This document shows positions 47,454 to 55,889 of a stretch of DNA of 64,000 nucleotides, in pieces. The stretch lies in assembly GCF_014651015.1 (NCBI RefSeq), contig NZ_BMWB01000022.1:1-64000 (forward strand), in the 5' to 3' direction. This stretch comes from Streptomyces xantholiticus. Its GTDB lineage: Bacteria > Actinomycetota > Actinomycetes > Streptomycetales > Streptomycetaceae. The notes beneath the pieces are model-generated. The model was not told the DNA's origin. It was given only the letters and a program-made list of their open reading frames with translations, and ran no database searches. The position numbers and the translations under genes are program-made. The number at the start of each line of letters is the position of its first letter. Position 1 is the stretch's first letter.

Positions 47454-47978
47454 TCAGCGGTCGGACGGGGGCCACTCGGAGACGCCTTGGCGGATCTCGT
47501 CCAAGGAATCCTGGAACAGGGCTTTGGCGCGAGTGAACCAGTCCGCCAGTACGGCGATTTCGTCCGGGCTGTAGTCGGCGAAGAGCATGCCCAGGCGCTC
47601 GTAGAAGGGGCCGTAGACCTCGAGGATGCGTTCACGTGCGGACTCCTCCATGACCACCTGGACCCGTCGGCGATCCCGCGGGTCCACCTGGCGACGGATG
47701 TAGCCGGCCCTCTCGAGGCGGTTGAGGACACCAGTCACCGCTCCGGTGGTCAGCCGGGCCCGGTCGGCGAGGTCGCCCGCCACGAGCGACTCGCCGGCCG
47801 CGGCGGCCTCCATGAGGAAGCCGAGACAGGTGAGATCCGTGACATTGAGGCCGAGCCGCCGCGCGATGTCCTGCTGCCCGAACTGCGCGGTCGCGATCAT
47901 TCGGTCCATCGCGTACAGCGCCTGATCAGCTGTCGCCCCCCGACGCGCCTTGCCCTGCACCAGAGATCCCCTTAGCAT
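47454..47978 (-). CDS. MarR family transcriptional regulator
   Basis: A 174-residue MarR regulator. The winged helix covers about 55-120: LNVTDLTCLGFLMEA, LADRARLTTGAVTGVLNRLERAGYIRR, and the wing DPRDRRRVQV. A C-terminal dimer helix follows. A perfect 16-bp palindrome lies 10-25 bases upstream of its start, and a membrane protein gene begins divergently 88 bp away. Autoregulation and control of that gene are likely. Confidence 0.93.
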   Translation of the reverse strand: MLRGSLVQGKARRGATADQALYAMDRMIATAQFGQQDIARRLGLNVTDLTCLGFLMEAAAAGESLVAGDLADRARLTTGAVTGVLNRLERAGYIRRQVDPRDRRRVQVVMEESARERILEVYGPFYERLGMLFADYSPDEIAVLADWFTRAKALFQDSLDEIRQGVSEWPPSDR

Positions 47979-47987
47979 CTAAGTAAA

Positions 47988-48003
47988 TTATCTCGCGAGA
48001 TAA
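47988..48003. promoter_or_regulatory. Perfect 16-bp MarR-type operator palindrome
   Basis: TTATCTCGCGAGATAA, fully self-complementary, placed between the divergent MarR and membrane protein genes and flanked by AT-rich bases. Size and position fit a MarR operator. Confidence 0.8.
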
Positions 48004-48065
48004 GGCATTCCTGGGCGGGTGAGCCCGGCCAGCCGCTCCAGCATCCCATTTCCCGAGGAGAGACC

Positions 48066-48434
48066 ATGAGCATGCACGGAGACCACGACATGGGCCACAC
48101 GGTCGCCGGCTGGGTAGGCACCGCCATAGCCGTTGTCGGCAGCACGGAGATGGCGGTGGGGTTCGTCGCCGGCTCGACCGCGGGCCTGGTGCTGGGTGGC
48201 ACCGTCGTCGCCCTCGCCGCGCTCACCAGCTGGCTTCTTCACCTGGCGGGGTGGGGCAAGGCCACCGGACCACGACCGGTCGCCCAGCAGCCCTGGCGCG
48301 TCCGGGACACGGCGGCACGCCGCGGCCACCCCGATTGCCTCGGCTGCCGTCTGGCAGGACGCAGCCCCGGCGTTGCCCCGATCGCCGCCCCTACCGTGGC
48401 GGTCGAGCCCGCACCCGCGGGACAACCGTCCTAG
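48066..48434 (+). CDS. Small membrane protein resembling the HGxxPAAW family
   Basis: A 122-residue protein. It opens with a His-rich N-terminus MSMHGDHDMGHTVAGWVG, where the motif reads HTVAGW instead of HGxxPAAW. Two transmembrane helices follow (AIAVVGSTEMAVGFVAG and GLVLGGTVVALAALTSWLLH). A cytoplasmic tail has CLGC. Function is unknown. It is divergent from the MarR gene and shares its palindrome, so MarR control is likely. Confidence 0.75.
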   Translation: MSMHGDHDMGHTVAGWVGTAIAVVGSTEMAVGFVAGSTAGLVLGGTVVALAALTSWLLHLAGWGKATGPRPVAQQPWRVRDTAARRGHPDCLGCRLAGRSPGVAPIAAPTVAVEPAPAGQPS

Positions 48435-48479
48435 CCATGGTCTTCTCGGCGATGAACAAGGAACGAAGGCGATGGAGCT

Positions 48480-48770
48480 CACGGCTTGCGGACGGGAGCC
48501 CATCTGTCGATCGAAGCCATGGTCACGCCTTCGGTACCGAGCTGGGGGTCGGAAGTCTCCGACGGCGCGGACGGCATGTCGCAGGTGCGGGCCACCGGTG
48601 GGCTCACCGGGCTGTCGATGAATCGGGTGCCGGCGTACGAGCTGGTGGTCTCCGGTAGCCATGGCATGGCCGCGCGTGCGTACCCCGCAATGATGGACAT
48701 GGCGGCGGCCGGCATTCTGCGGCCGGATCTGCTGATCACCAGGACCGTCGGTTTGGGACGAGGCGGAAGT
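48480..48770 (+). pseudogene. Zinc alcohol dehydrogenase remnant with two frameshifts
   Basis: Frames read GAHLSIEA, then GTELGVGSLRRRGRHV in the +1 frame, then GGLTGLSMNRVPAYELVVSG and SHGMAARAYPAMMDMAAAG in the first frame again, ending RPDLLITRTVGL. This is the last third of a medium-chain dehydrogenase. The catalytic half is absent and the end is truncated. It follows the HGxxPAAW-like gene. Confidence 0.7.
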
Positions 48771-48837
48771 GGCGGCGGTTCATGATGACGTTCCACCCCA
48801 CCGTGCTCCCCGACCGGACGATCCTTGGGGGCGGACG

Positions 48838-49215
48838 CTAGCGCGGCTGGCGCGTTGTCGAGGGGGAGGCCGGTCGACCCAGGGCGCCGTCGATACAGCC
48901 TGCCATCCAGTCCTGGGAGGGCGGGAACGGTTCCACTCCATCTGTCTCTGCGTGCTCACCGCACTCGGATTCCGCCGCGCCGGTGCCGGCGGTGTTGTCG
49001 GCAGAAGTGGGAGTGCCGAGATGGGCCGCAGGTCCGCCTTGGCCGAAGCGGTAGCCCTCCTGGTACGGCTCGGCAGGGCTGTCCGCGCACCCTGCTACGA
49101 GCAGCAGCAGAGAGACCAGGGGTGCAGATATATGACTTTTGACCTGCTGGGTGAAGCCCAGACGGTCGTGCCACGCGACTGCAGCGGCATCCTTTACCTG
49201 AAGAATCGGGGTCAT
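48838..49215 (-). pseudogene. Chimera of a VOC N-terminus and a lipoprotein
   Basis: ATG 49215 opens MTPILQVKDAAAVAWHDRLGF, the first 22 residues of a VOC protein. After about residue 25 (near 49140) the same frame turns into a lipoprotein signal: SAPLVSLLLLVAGC with the lipobox VAGC. A Cys-containing mature part follows, PYQEGYRFGQ and SQDWMAGCIDGAL. Each half is truncated and the lipoprotein has lost its own start. A deletion probably fused two genes. Translation of the fusion is possible but export would be doubtful. Confidence 0.65.
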
Positions 49216-49388
49216 TTCCTCGTCCACGTGGCGCATCATCCCAGAACACCGGACCGGCAAACGTTGCTTGATGCGGGACGGTCCCTCTTCAAGCGATCTC
49301 GCGCGGTCACAGCAGGCGCCGGTACCGCGGAGCGCAAGGGCCCGTCACTCCGTGACAGGCCCTTGCGCCATGTGCCGCCGTGTACGGC

Positions 49389-49979
49389 TCAGGCGGCGAC
49401 GGCGGCCCGGCCTGCGATGAACGTACGAGCGGTCTCCGCCACCCGGCCGCCGAGGTGCTGCGCGGTCGCGATGTCGGCCTTGTGCACGCCCTCCGGACCC
49501 TCGTCGGAGTTCGTCTGGGCAGCGGCGCCGAAGAAGAAACCGAGGCGGTTGAGGTCGTGCTCGGAGCCCTCCGTGGAGTTCCATCCGGGCTTCAACCCGA
49601 GGTTCACCCAGTGCATGCCGTGCTGAGCCGCCAGCGTCGCGAAGTACTGCAGGGTGTGCAGCTTGTCGCCGCTCTTGGAGCCGGAGTTGGAGAAGCCGGC
49701 CGCCAGCTTGTCCTTCCAGGCGTCGGTGAACCAGCGCTTGGAGGAGTCCTCCGCGAACTTGTGGAACGCGCCCGAAGCGGTCCCCATGTAGGTGGGTGAC
49801 CCGAAGACGATGGCGTCGGAGCCGTCGAGCAGCTCCCACTGGGCCTCGTCGATCTCGTCGACCTTGATCAGGTGGACGGTGGCACCGGCGGCGGCCGCTC
49901 CGTCGCGCACGGCCTCGGCGATGACGGCGGTGTGGCCGTAGCCGGAGTGGTAGGCGATCGAGACAACAGGGATGGTCAC
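49389..49979 (-). CDS. Flavodoxin-fold NAD(P)H:quinone oxidoreductase-like protein
   Basis: A 196-residue WrbA-like flavodoxin. The FMN phosphate loop is AYHSGYGHTAVIAEAV. GSPTYMGTASGAFHKF and SNSGSKSGDKLHTLQYF form the flavin and active-site loops. It should reduce quinones with two electrons, protecting against redox stress. Start is GTG 49979, with AGGAG upstream. It is divergent from an HxlR regulator, a common pairing for quinone-responsive control. Confidence 0.92.
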   Translation of the reverse strand: MTIPVVSIAYHSGYGHTAVIAEAVRDGAAAAGATVHLIKVDEIDEAQWELLDGSDAIVFGSPTYMGTASGAFHKFAEDSSKRWFTDAWKDKLAAGFSNSGSKSGDKLHTLQYFATLAAQHGMHWVNLGLKPGWNSTEGSEHDLNRLGFFFGAAAQTNSDEGPEGVHKADIATAQHLGGRVAETARTFIAGRAAVAA

Positions 49980-50029
49980 GTTAGGGGCTCCTCGAAGGCG
50001 ATGTGCTCGTCGTTGGGAGCCCCAGAGAA

Positions 50030-50067
50030 GCACTAACTTTTCTAAAGCGCAACCCCATGGTTAGCGC
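50030..50067. promoter_or_regulatory. Candidate HxlR operator
   Basis: GCACTAAC (50030-50037) and GTTAGCGC (50060-50067) form imperfect inverted 8-bp arms (7 of 8 match) separated by 22 bases in the divergent promoter region. Confidence 0.5.
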
Positions 50068-50089
50068 TGCGGGCGCGTATGGTGGCGGT

Positions 50090-50524
50090 ATGGAGACGAG
50101 CGAGACCAGCACCCAGCGAGAGAGCAGCGGAGCCTGTCCGGACGATGACCTCGCCTTTGACGTGTTTTCCCGAAACTGCCCGTCGCGCGGCACGCTGGAG
50201 CACGTCACGGGACGTTGGGGCAGCCTCACGATCGGAGCCCTGCATGACACCACGTTCCGCTTCAACGAGCTCCGCCGAAGGGTCGACGGCGTGAGCGAGA
50301 AGATGCTGTCCCAGACCCTGCATTCCCTGGAGCGCGACGGCCTCGTGCGCCGGGAGGCGCAACCGACGAACCCGCCGCGGGTCGACTATGAGCTCACCCC
50401 ACTGGGGCACGAGGTCGCCGAGCGGCTACTGGATCTCATCCGCTTCCTGGAGGGCCGGATGCCCGAAGTGCTGGCGGCGCGGGAGCGTTACGACGAGGTG
50501 CGCGAGGACCTCGGCAGCCGCTGA
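50090..50524 (+). CDS. HxlR family transcriptional regulator
   Basis: A 144-residue HxlR-type winged-helix regulator. The conserved Cys is in FSRNCPSRGTLEHVTGRWG. The helix-turn-helix is RFNELRRRVDGVSEKMLSQTLHSLERDGLV, and the wing is PPRVDYELTPLGHEV. The lone Cys of such proteins can sense quinones or electrophiles. ATG 50090 or ATG 50057 may be the start. It is divergent from the flavodoxin gene, its probable target. Confidence 0.92.
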   Translation: METSETSTQRESSGACPDDDLAFDVFSRNCPSRGTLEHVTGRWGSLTIGALHDTTFRFNELRRRVDGVSEKMLSQTLHSLERDGLVRREAQPTNPPRVDYELTPLGHEVAERLLDLIRFLEGRMPEVLAARERYDEVREDLGSR

Positions 50525-50963
50525 CAGCGGGGCCAGTAGTAGCTGGAACGATTCGTCCGGGCCGTCGGTACATCAGGCGTGTCCTGCGTGCCGCCACCCT
50601 GCGGCCGCACCTTCGACGGCGGCATCAAGGGCTTCGCCATCTCCCTCAGCCATCCGGAACAATCCAACTCCACGCACTCCGCCCCATGATGAGCCCCAAC
50701 GAACCGTCCCCACGTAGGACGTCGTCTTGCCAGAGTGCTCAGTCGTCCCGGGCGGGCAGGTCCACGGTGGACAGGGTGGGTCGCATGTCAGCAGCACTGT
50801 CGGTCGATTTGGCGGGTGACTCGCGCGAGCTGCGCTCGGCATGGCTGAACGGCACCAAGGAACTCCAGGTCAGCGTGGGCGGCTGAGCGGCACACGCCGT
50901 ACCCGTACATGGGAGACGGGGCGTCCCCCACACCCGCCCCCGTGCCGCGCCGGGCCACTCAGG
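50525..50963. other. Intergenic stretch, no gene supported
   Basis: About 440 bases. A 66-codon plus-strand frame ending near 50886 (ELRSAWLNGTKELQVSVGG) is the only candidate; it lacks a ribosome site and a family. Confidence 0.35.
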
Positions 50964-51584
50964 TCAGCGGGCGCCCCTCGCCCCGGCGCGGCGGATGCGC
51001 CGGACGACACCGGCACCGGCCGCACACCCCAACAGGACTCCCCCTGCCACCAGGAGGGGGCCGGATCCCCCCGTACCGGAACGGGCCGCTGTCCCAGAGG
51101 CGGCAGCCGCGGTGGTCCGCTCCCCGCTCTCGCGTCCCGCCGACTCGGCGGGCGTGGCGGACCCGGGCTGTGCCGGACCTTCTCCGGCCGTGGGAGAGGC
51201 AGGGGTCCCGGGAGAGACCGTGATCTCCTCCTCGTCCCGGCCGAGCCCTGGATGGCCCGTCTCGACGGTGACCTTCCAGCGCCCGGGGGGCAGCGCTTCC
51301 GCGGTGGTGTAACCGGCCGCCGAGGCGGGGTCGCGGACAAGCTTCCAGGGGCCGAGGGACCTGATCCCGTCGGCGCTGGCCGCATTCACCGTGGCAGCGA
51401 CCCGCTCGTCGACCGGGTCGTTGTCGTTCTCCCAGGTGACGGTCGTTCGCACGCGACCGAAGTCATGTCCGGTGATCTCCACCTTCAAGGTGTCACCGTG
51501 GGCCAGGGCGCCGGTGGCTGTGGTCAGTGACAGGGCGGCGCCCGCCAACGCGGTGGCGACGGCCGGGACGAGGGCTCGGCGCAT
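50964..51584 (-). CDS. Secreted membrane-anchored CopC-like domain protein
   Basis: A 206-residue protein with a Sec signal (MRRALVPAVATALAGAALSL) and the mature start AHGDTLKVEITGHDFG. A beta-sandwich-like domain of about 95 residues follows, recalling CopC/invasin-type folds. A Pro/Thr/Ala linker and a C-terminal helix (GPLLVAGGVLLGCAAGAGVV) with an RRIRR tail anchor it. ATG 51584 follows GGAGG. Function unknown. It lies 100 bp from the metalloprotease stop on the same strand. Confidence 0.8.
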   Translation of the reverse strand: MRRALVPAVATALAGAALSLTTATGALAHGDTLKVEITGHDFGRVRTTVTWENDNDPVDERVAATVNAASADGIRSLGPWKLVRDPASAAGYTTAEALPPGRWKVTVETGHPGLGRDEEEITVSPGTPASPTAGEGPAQPGSATPAESAGRESGERTTAAAASGTAARSGTGGSGPLLVAGGVLLGCAAGAGVVRRIRRAGARGAR

Positions 51585-51684
51585 GGCGATGTCCTCCATG
51601 GGTGAGATGTGGGGGTGGGATGAGGACGGCCGGCGGGCCACTGGCCCGCCGGCCGTCATGGGAACTGGTGCGGGGTCCTCGGGC

Positions 51685-53754
51685 TCAGCCGGCCTTCTGG
51701 ACGGTCCACACCTGGGCCGGCGTGCCCGCCGCGTTCTGCAGCTCGATCAGCCACGACCCGTAGTACGGACGGTTGCTGACGCCGAGGACGTAGCGGCTGT
51801 CACCGGCCGTCACCGTCACGCCGTTGCCGCTCTGGGCGATCCTCCACCGCTGGGCAGCGGTGTCGGCGCAGGGCTGCTGCGCCACGTACATGCCGGCCCA
51901 GGGGGCGCCGCCGACCTGGAGGCACTTGCCGGAGACGGCGGAGCGGATACGGGTGTAGCCGTTGCCCGCGCTGTCGAAGTACCACTGCTGCTGGGCGTAA
52001 CCGTTGCGCTGCGAGCCGACGAGGACGGTGCCGTCACCGCTCATGCCACCCCAGATCTCGGCGGCGTTCCCGGTCGCGCCGTTGGTGAGCAGATGGCGCG
52101 TGTTGGGCGTGGGGGTCGTACCACCGCCGTCACCACGGCCCGAGGTGCGGAACGAGGCCGCTTTGCCCCGACCGCTGTCGCGGCCCGAGGAGTCACGCAC
52201 CGAGACGGAGACGGTGTAGTTCGTTCCCGGCTTCAGGTTGTGGATACGGGCGCTGGTCGCCTGCACCCAGCCGATGGCCTGGTCGTTCAGGAAGATCTGG
52301 TACCAGGCCGCACCGCTGACCGCGCTCCAGCCGGCGACTGCGGAGTCCGGGCCGATCTGCCCGACGGTGACGGCCGGCCCGGTGCCGGCGCCGTTCGTCG
52401 GGGTGGGTTTGGGTGTCGGGGTCGTCGGCGTGGGACTGGGGTTCGGGTTGGGCCCGGCGTTGCCCTTGATCAGGAACTGGTTGTCCGCGACGTTCCAGTG
52501 CGTGGCGAGATAGCTGCCCTGCCTGGGGTTGGTGTGGAAGTAGTCGTCATGGTTGCAGTCCAGACGGTTCTCGTACTCCTGGCCCTGGCAGACGTAGCGC
52601 ATCCTCGGGTAGTACGGGGTGTCCGAGTAGCACATGACGTCATACTCGTCCGTGCAGTGCGCACCCCGGCTGGTGTTGGGCGCGCTGTTGTTCACCGCGC
52701 CGAGGTTGTGGCCCAGTTCGTGTGCCGCGGTGTGTCCGCCCCAGCAACCGGTGTCGGTACGCCCGTAGGACGGGCCGAAGTTGCTGAGGTTGCTCTGACC
52801 GGGACGCTCGTCCCCGGCGAAGCTGCCGATGCCGCAGTAGACCTGCGTGTCCGCGAAGATCATGTACTTGCGGTCACGGCGGTCGAGGCCCTTGGCCGCG
52901 AGCGCCCTGTTCGTGGCGCCGAACTCGGACAGCGCGGAGGCCGGGAGCTCGATGTTGAGCACGGTCGGCGTGCAGTCGGCGGCCGTCACATAGCGGATGT
53001 TGCGCACACCGCCGGTGTCCTTGGCGCTCTCCGAGTAGATGAGGTCGGCGTCGGCGGCCCACTTGCGGAACGATGGAAAGTACTCCGCGTACCGGTCTCG
53101 TCCGGGGGCGTGGACGTACACCACCTGGACACGGTTGCCGCTGTTGCCGTCGCCGTCGCAGTGCACGGTCTGCCCGGCGGGCCCGTTCGCCGCGGGGGCC
53201 TGCGAGGCGGAACTCCCGGCAGCGGGAGGGCTGCTCGTCTTACCGGCCGCGGCCGCGGCGTCGAGTGCGGGTGCGGCGGTGCGCGGAAGCTCTCCCCCGG
53301 AAGGCTTGGCGCTCCCCGCCTTGGTCGGATCCTCAGCGGGTGCGGCGGCCTTCACCGCGGGCGGGGTGTCCTTCTTGATGTCGACGCCCTTCGGAGGGGC
53401 GTCAGGGCCATGAGTGCAGTGACCGCCGGCCGTGCGGTACACCCCCGCGCACGGATCCCCCTCGTGCGCGGGCTTCAGCCCGTCGTAGATCATGCCCCGC
53501 TCGGGCTCGCTCTTGGGGAGTTCCTTGAGCGGCTCGGGGTCCTTGTCGCGAGCCGGCTCCTTGGCCGGCTCCGGGGTCGCTGCGAGCGCCTTCCCCTGGG
53601 CGAGCGGCAGCGGTCGGGTTGCATCCGAACCCGGCTGGGTCGCCTGGTAGGTCACTCCGGCCACGACCGCCATGACGGCGACCGCGGCCGTGCCGAGTAT
53701 GAGCCGGCGGGACTTGCGACGCGGAGGCTTCTTGAGTCTTCTGCGTCCGGACAA
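51685..53754 (-). CDS. Secreted zinc metalloprotease with FN3 and ricin-type domains
   Basis: A 689-residue protein. A signal anchor (ILGTAAVAVMAVVAGVTY) and a long Pro/Ala-rich stretch come first. The catalytic domain has HTAAHELGHNLGAVNN, with HELGH at 345-349, and DEYDVMCYSD, a Met-turn-like element. In HExxHxxGxx the third ligand position is Asn where metzincins have His or Asp. An FN3 domain follows at about 460-550 (AVAGWSAVSGAAWYQIF). A ricin-type lectin module ends it (QQWYFDSAGNGYTRIRS, AAQRWRIA). TTG 53754 follows GAGGTG. It likely digests extracellular proteins on polysaccharide-rich targets. Confidence 0.88.
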   Translation of the reverse strand: MSGRRRLKKPPRRKSRRLILGTAAVAVMAVVAGVTYQATQPGSDATRPLPLAQGKALAATPEPAKEPARDKDPEPLKELPKSEPERGMIYDGLKPAHEGDPCAGVYRTAGGHCTHGPDAPPKGVDIKKDTPPAVKAAAPAEDPTKAGSAKPSGGELPRTAAPALDAAAAAGKTSSPPAAGSSASQAPAANGPAGQTVHCDGDGNSGNRVQVVYVHAPGRDRYAEYFPSFRKWAADADLIYSESAKDTGGVRNIRYVTAADCTPTVLNIELPASALSEFGATNRALAAKGLDRRDRKYMIFADTQVYCGIGSFAGDERPGQSNLSNFGPSYGRTDTGCWGGHTAAHELGHNLGAVNNSAPNTSRGAHCTDEYDVMCYSDTPYYPRMRYVCQGQEYENRLDCNHDDYFHTNPRQGSYLATHWNVADNQFLIKGNAGPNPNPSPTPTTPTPKPTPTNGAGTGPAVTVGQIGPDSAVAGWSAVSGAAWYQIFLNDQAIGWVQATSARIHNLKPGTNYTVSVSVRDSSGRDSGRGKAASFRTSGRGDGGGTTPTPNTRHLLTNGATGNAAEIWGGMSGDGTVLVGSQRNGYAQQQWYFDSAGNGYTRIRSAVSGKCLQVGGAPWAGMYVAQQPCADTAAQRWRIAQSGNGVTVTAGDSRYVLGVSNRPYYGSWLIELQNAAGTPAQVWTVQKAG

Positions 53755-54285
53755 ACTGCACCTCTTCCTTGGTCAGGGGATGGGTGCGCGAAAGCTTGCC
53801 AGACCAAATGAGCGGAAATTTCAGACAAATGGGATCGACTTTTCCGAAGTCGTTCCGTTATCAGTGCTCTCGAATTGATGATCAGTCAACTACCCTGGCG
53901 ATCAAGCGAGTTACGCGCGTTGATCCGCTGTGGTCTAGTCCCATTTAAGGATGTCGTAATCTGATCGAAATATAGGGCGCGGGCTTTTTTGAGTTTCCGT
54001 CAACTTTGCTTCTCACGCCGCGAATTGATGCGATCACAAACAGTGCGGCCTCCTTCCCGTCGAAGGAAGGAGGCCGCTGCCCCGGCGATTGCGATGAATA
54101 ACCGATCCGCTACTGCCTGCTCGCCGTCGGCGAGTTGCTCACGCCCGGTCCTGGGCCCGCTCGAAGGACGCGCACTTCGGGGGAAAGAACGAGGATCGGC
54201 GCATCCTCCCCAAGGCCGGCCGGCTCGCGCACTACGGGCCCTGAGCCGGGCAACCCCAGGTGTGACTTCCTTCGCGTGCCGCGGC
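53755..54285. other. Low-GC intergenic region
   Basis: The first 250 bases are clearly less GC-rich than the window average. They should carry the promoter of the metalloprotease. No gene is supported. The hairpin at 54045-54077 is listed separately. Confidence 0.5.
54045..54077 (-). terminator. Perfect 13-bp hairpin
   Basis: GCGGCCTCCTTCC (54045-54057) pairs with GGAAGGAGGCCGC (54065-54077), loop 7. It lies 209 bases beyond the LCP stop and also upstream of the metalloprotease promoter. Probable terminator or insulator. Confidence 0.75.
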
Positions 54286-55620
54286 TCATGACGTCGACGC
54301 CCTGGTCGGGTTGGTGCAGCGCAGGTGGTCCGCTGCGACGGGGGCGCCGTCCGCGACGTTGCGGTCGTAGGTGACGGTTCTGACCGCGACGGGCTCGGTA
54401 CCGACCGCGACGTCGAAGACGGCATCGGTCCGCGAGGTTGCCCGCCGGAGTGCCCCGGGCAGGGCTGCGGCCAGTGTGGCCGCGTCCGCTTCATGCCCGA
54501 CGGGGTAGGTGATGACAGCGGGGCCTGCGGGTCGTACCGCCGGAGCGGACGCCGAGGTGTCCGTCACGACGAACCTGTTGCGCCGAAGGGCCTTGGCCAC
54601 GGTGGCATCGTCGACACGTACGTTGATTCGGGCGGGATCGGTCTCGGCGCGTGTTTCGGGCACGGGCAGGATGCGGGTGTCGCCAGTGATGGAGCGATCG
54701 GCGCGCAGGGCGTCCCACAGCGCCTGGGAGCGGACCTTGTGCCAGAGGAGCGTGGAGCCGACGCCGGGCACCCGGTGGTCGAAGTGGGAGATCGGCACGG
54801 TGGCGAACTCCGTCCGCTCCGCCGACAGCCGCCCCAGGGACCAGCCGATGCGGACAAGATCGTCGAGCCCGGTGCGCTCATCCGTGTGTACGGACTTGAG
54901 GAGCTTGTGAGCCGTGCTCGCGGTGCTCACCGGATCGGTCAGCGCCCCACGGACCGTCAGGTCCGCCAGCATGTCGGCGAGCAGCCGCTGCTGGCGGCGG
55001 ACACGGCCGAGGTCTCCTGGTCGGTCGATGTGTCGGGCCCGGGCGTAGCGCAGTGCTCCGTTTCCGTCGACGCGATGGGTTCCCGCGGTGATGTCGAGGC
55101 CGGAGTTCTCGTCCTTGAGGGGTTTGTCCGTGCACAGCGTCGCTCCCCCCAGGTTGTTGACGGCCTGTTCGAAGCCGGTGAAGCCGGTCTCGAGATAGTG
55201 GTCGATGTGCAGCCCGGTGACCTTCTCGACGGTGCGTACGGCGAGGGGACCCCGGCCGATCTTGAAGGCGCCGTTGATCTTGCCCCGGCGGGCCGGAGTG
55301 GTGGCGCCTTCCTGTGTGGCGTACTCGACGTAACTGTCCCGGGGGATGGAGACGATGCTCGCACGGCGTCCGTCCTCGGAAAGGTGCACGAGCATCATCA
55401 CGTCAGTGCAGTCGCAGCCCTGGCCGCCGACGTGAAGGCGCCGCTTCTCGGCAGCGGACAGGCCCGAACGGCTGTCGGTCCCCACGATCAGGATGTTCGT
55501 GCCGCGGCCGGCGGCGGCCCGGGCTGCTGGTGCGCCCGGGCTGGAGTCGGCCTGTCCCGCAAGCCAGGGCCACGAGCACAGGGAGGACAGCAAGGCCAGT
55601 CCCACAGTGAGTCGGCGCAT
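54286..55620 (-). CDS. LytR-CpsA-Psr (LCP) family protein
   Basis: A 444-residue LCP protein. LCP enzymes attach polyprenyl-linked glycopolymers such as teichoic acids to peptidoglycan. A signal or anchor (MRRLTVGLALLSSLCSWPW) comes first. The LCP domain has NILIVGTDSRSG, DVMMLVHLSEDGRRASIVSIPRDSYVE, HIDHYLETGFTGFEQAVNNLGG and ALRYARARHIDRPGDLGRVRRQQRLLADM. The Arg and Asp residues contacting the phosphate are present. A LytR-C-like end follows at about 340-440. ATG 55620 is used; a GTG one codon upstream is possible. It is divergent from a GT-C-like transferase. Confidence 0.93.
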   Translation of the reverse strand: MRRLTVGLALLSSLCSWPWLAGQADSSPGAPAARAAAGRGTNILIVGTDSRSGLSAAEKRRLHVGGQGCDCTDVMMLVHLSEDGRRASIVSIPRDSYVEYATQEGATTPARRGKINGAFKIGRGPLAVRTVEKVTGLHIDHYLETGFTGFEQAVNNLGGATLCTDKPLKDENSGLDITAGTHRVDGNGALRYARARHIDRPGDLGRVRRQQRLLADMLADLTVRGALTDPVSTASTAHKLLKSVHTDERTGLDDLVRIGWSLGRLSAERTEFATVPISHFDHRVPGVGSTLLWHKVRSQALWDALRADRSITGDTRILPVPETRAETDPARINVRVDDATVAKALRRNRFVVTDTSASAPAVRPAGPAVITYPVGHEADAATLAAALPGALRRATSRTDAVFDVAVGTEPVAVRTVTYDRNVADGAPVAADHLRCTNPTRASTS

Positions 55621-55889
55621 CACACACCCCAGAGAGATAGGGAACACGTGGGACGGTAACGGGACCTGGTGGAACGACGTGTGCTGCGAACGATCGGCAC
55701 GCCGTCCTGGCTCCAGCAGTCACCCAGGTTGTCCAGTGCGGGCCGCGGGCTGCACAAGTCAGCCGCGCCGGCCGCCGGCGCGCTCCGATCCGGTGCTGTC
55801 CAGGGCCTTCTGGTCCACGCGGCTGACCCGCTCGGGTGCAGCGGCGCGCCCTGCTTGTCTTATATGCGGCATGGATGCAGCGTGTCCGC

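Noticed and set aside
50686..50886. 66-codon plus-strand frame after the HxlR gene
   Set aside because: No ribosome site, no recognised domain and mixed composition.
51391..53811. Very long plus-strand frame antisense to the metalloprotease
   Set aside because: Low-complexity Val/Gly/Arg-rich shadow of a clear gene on the minus strand.
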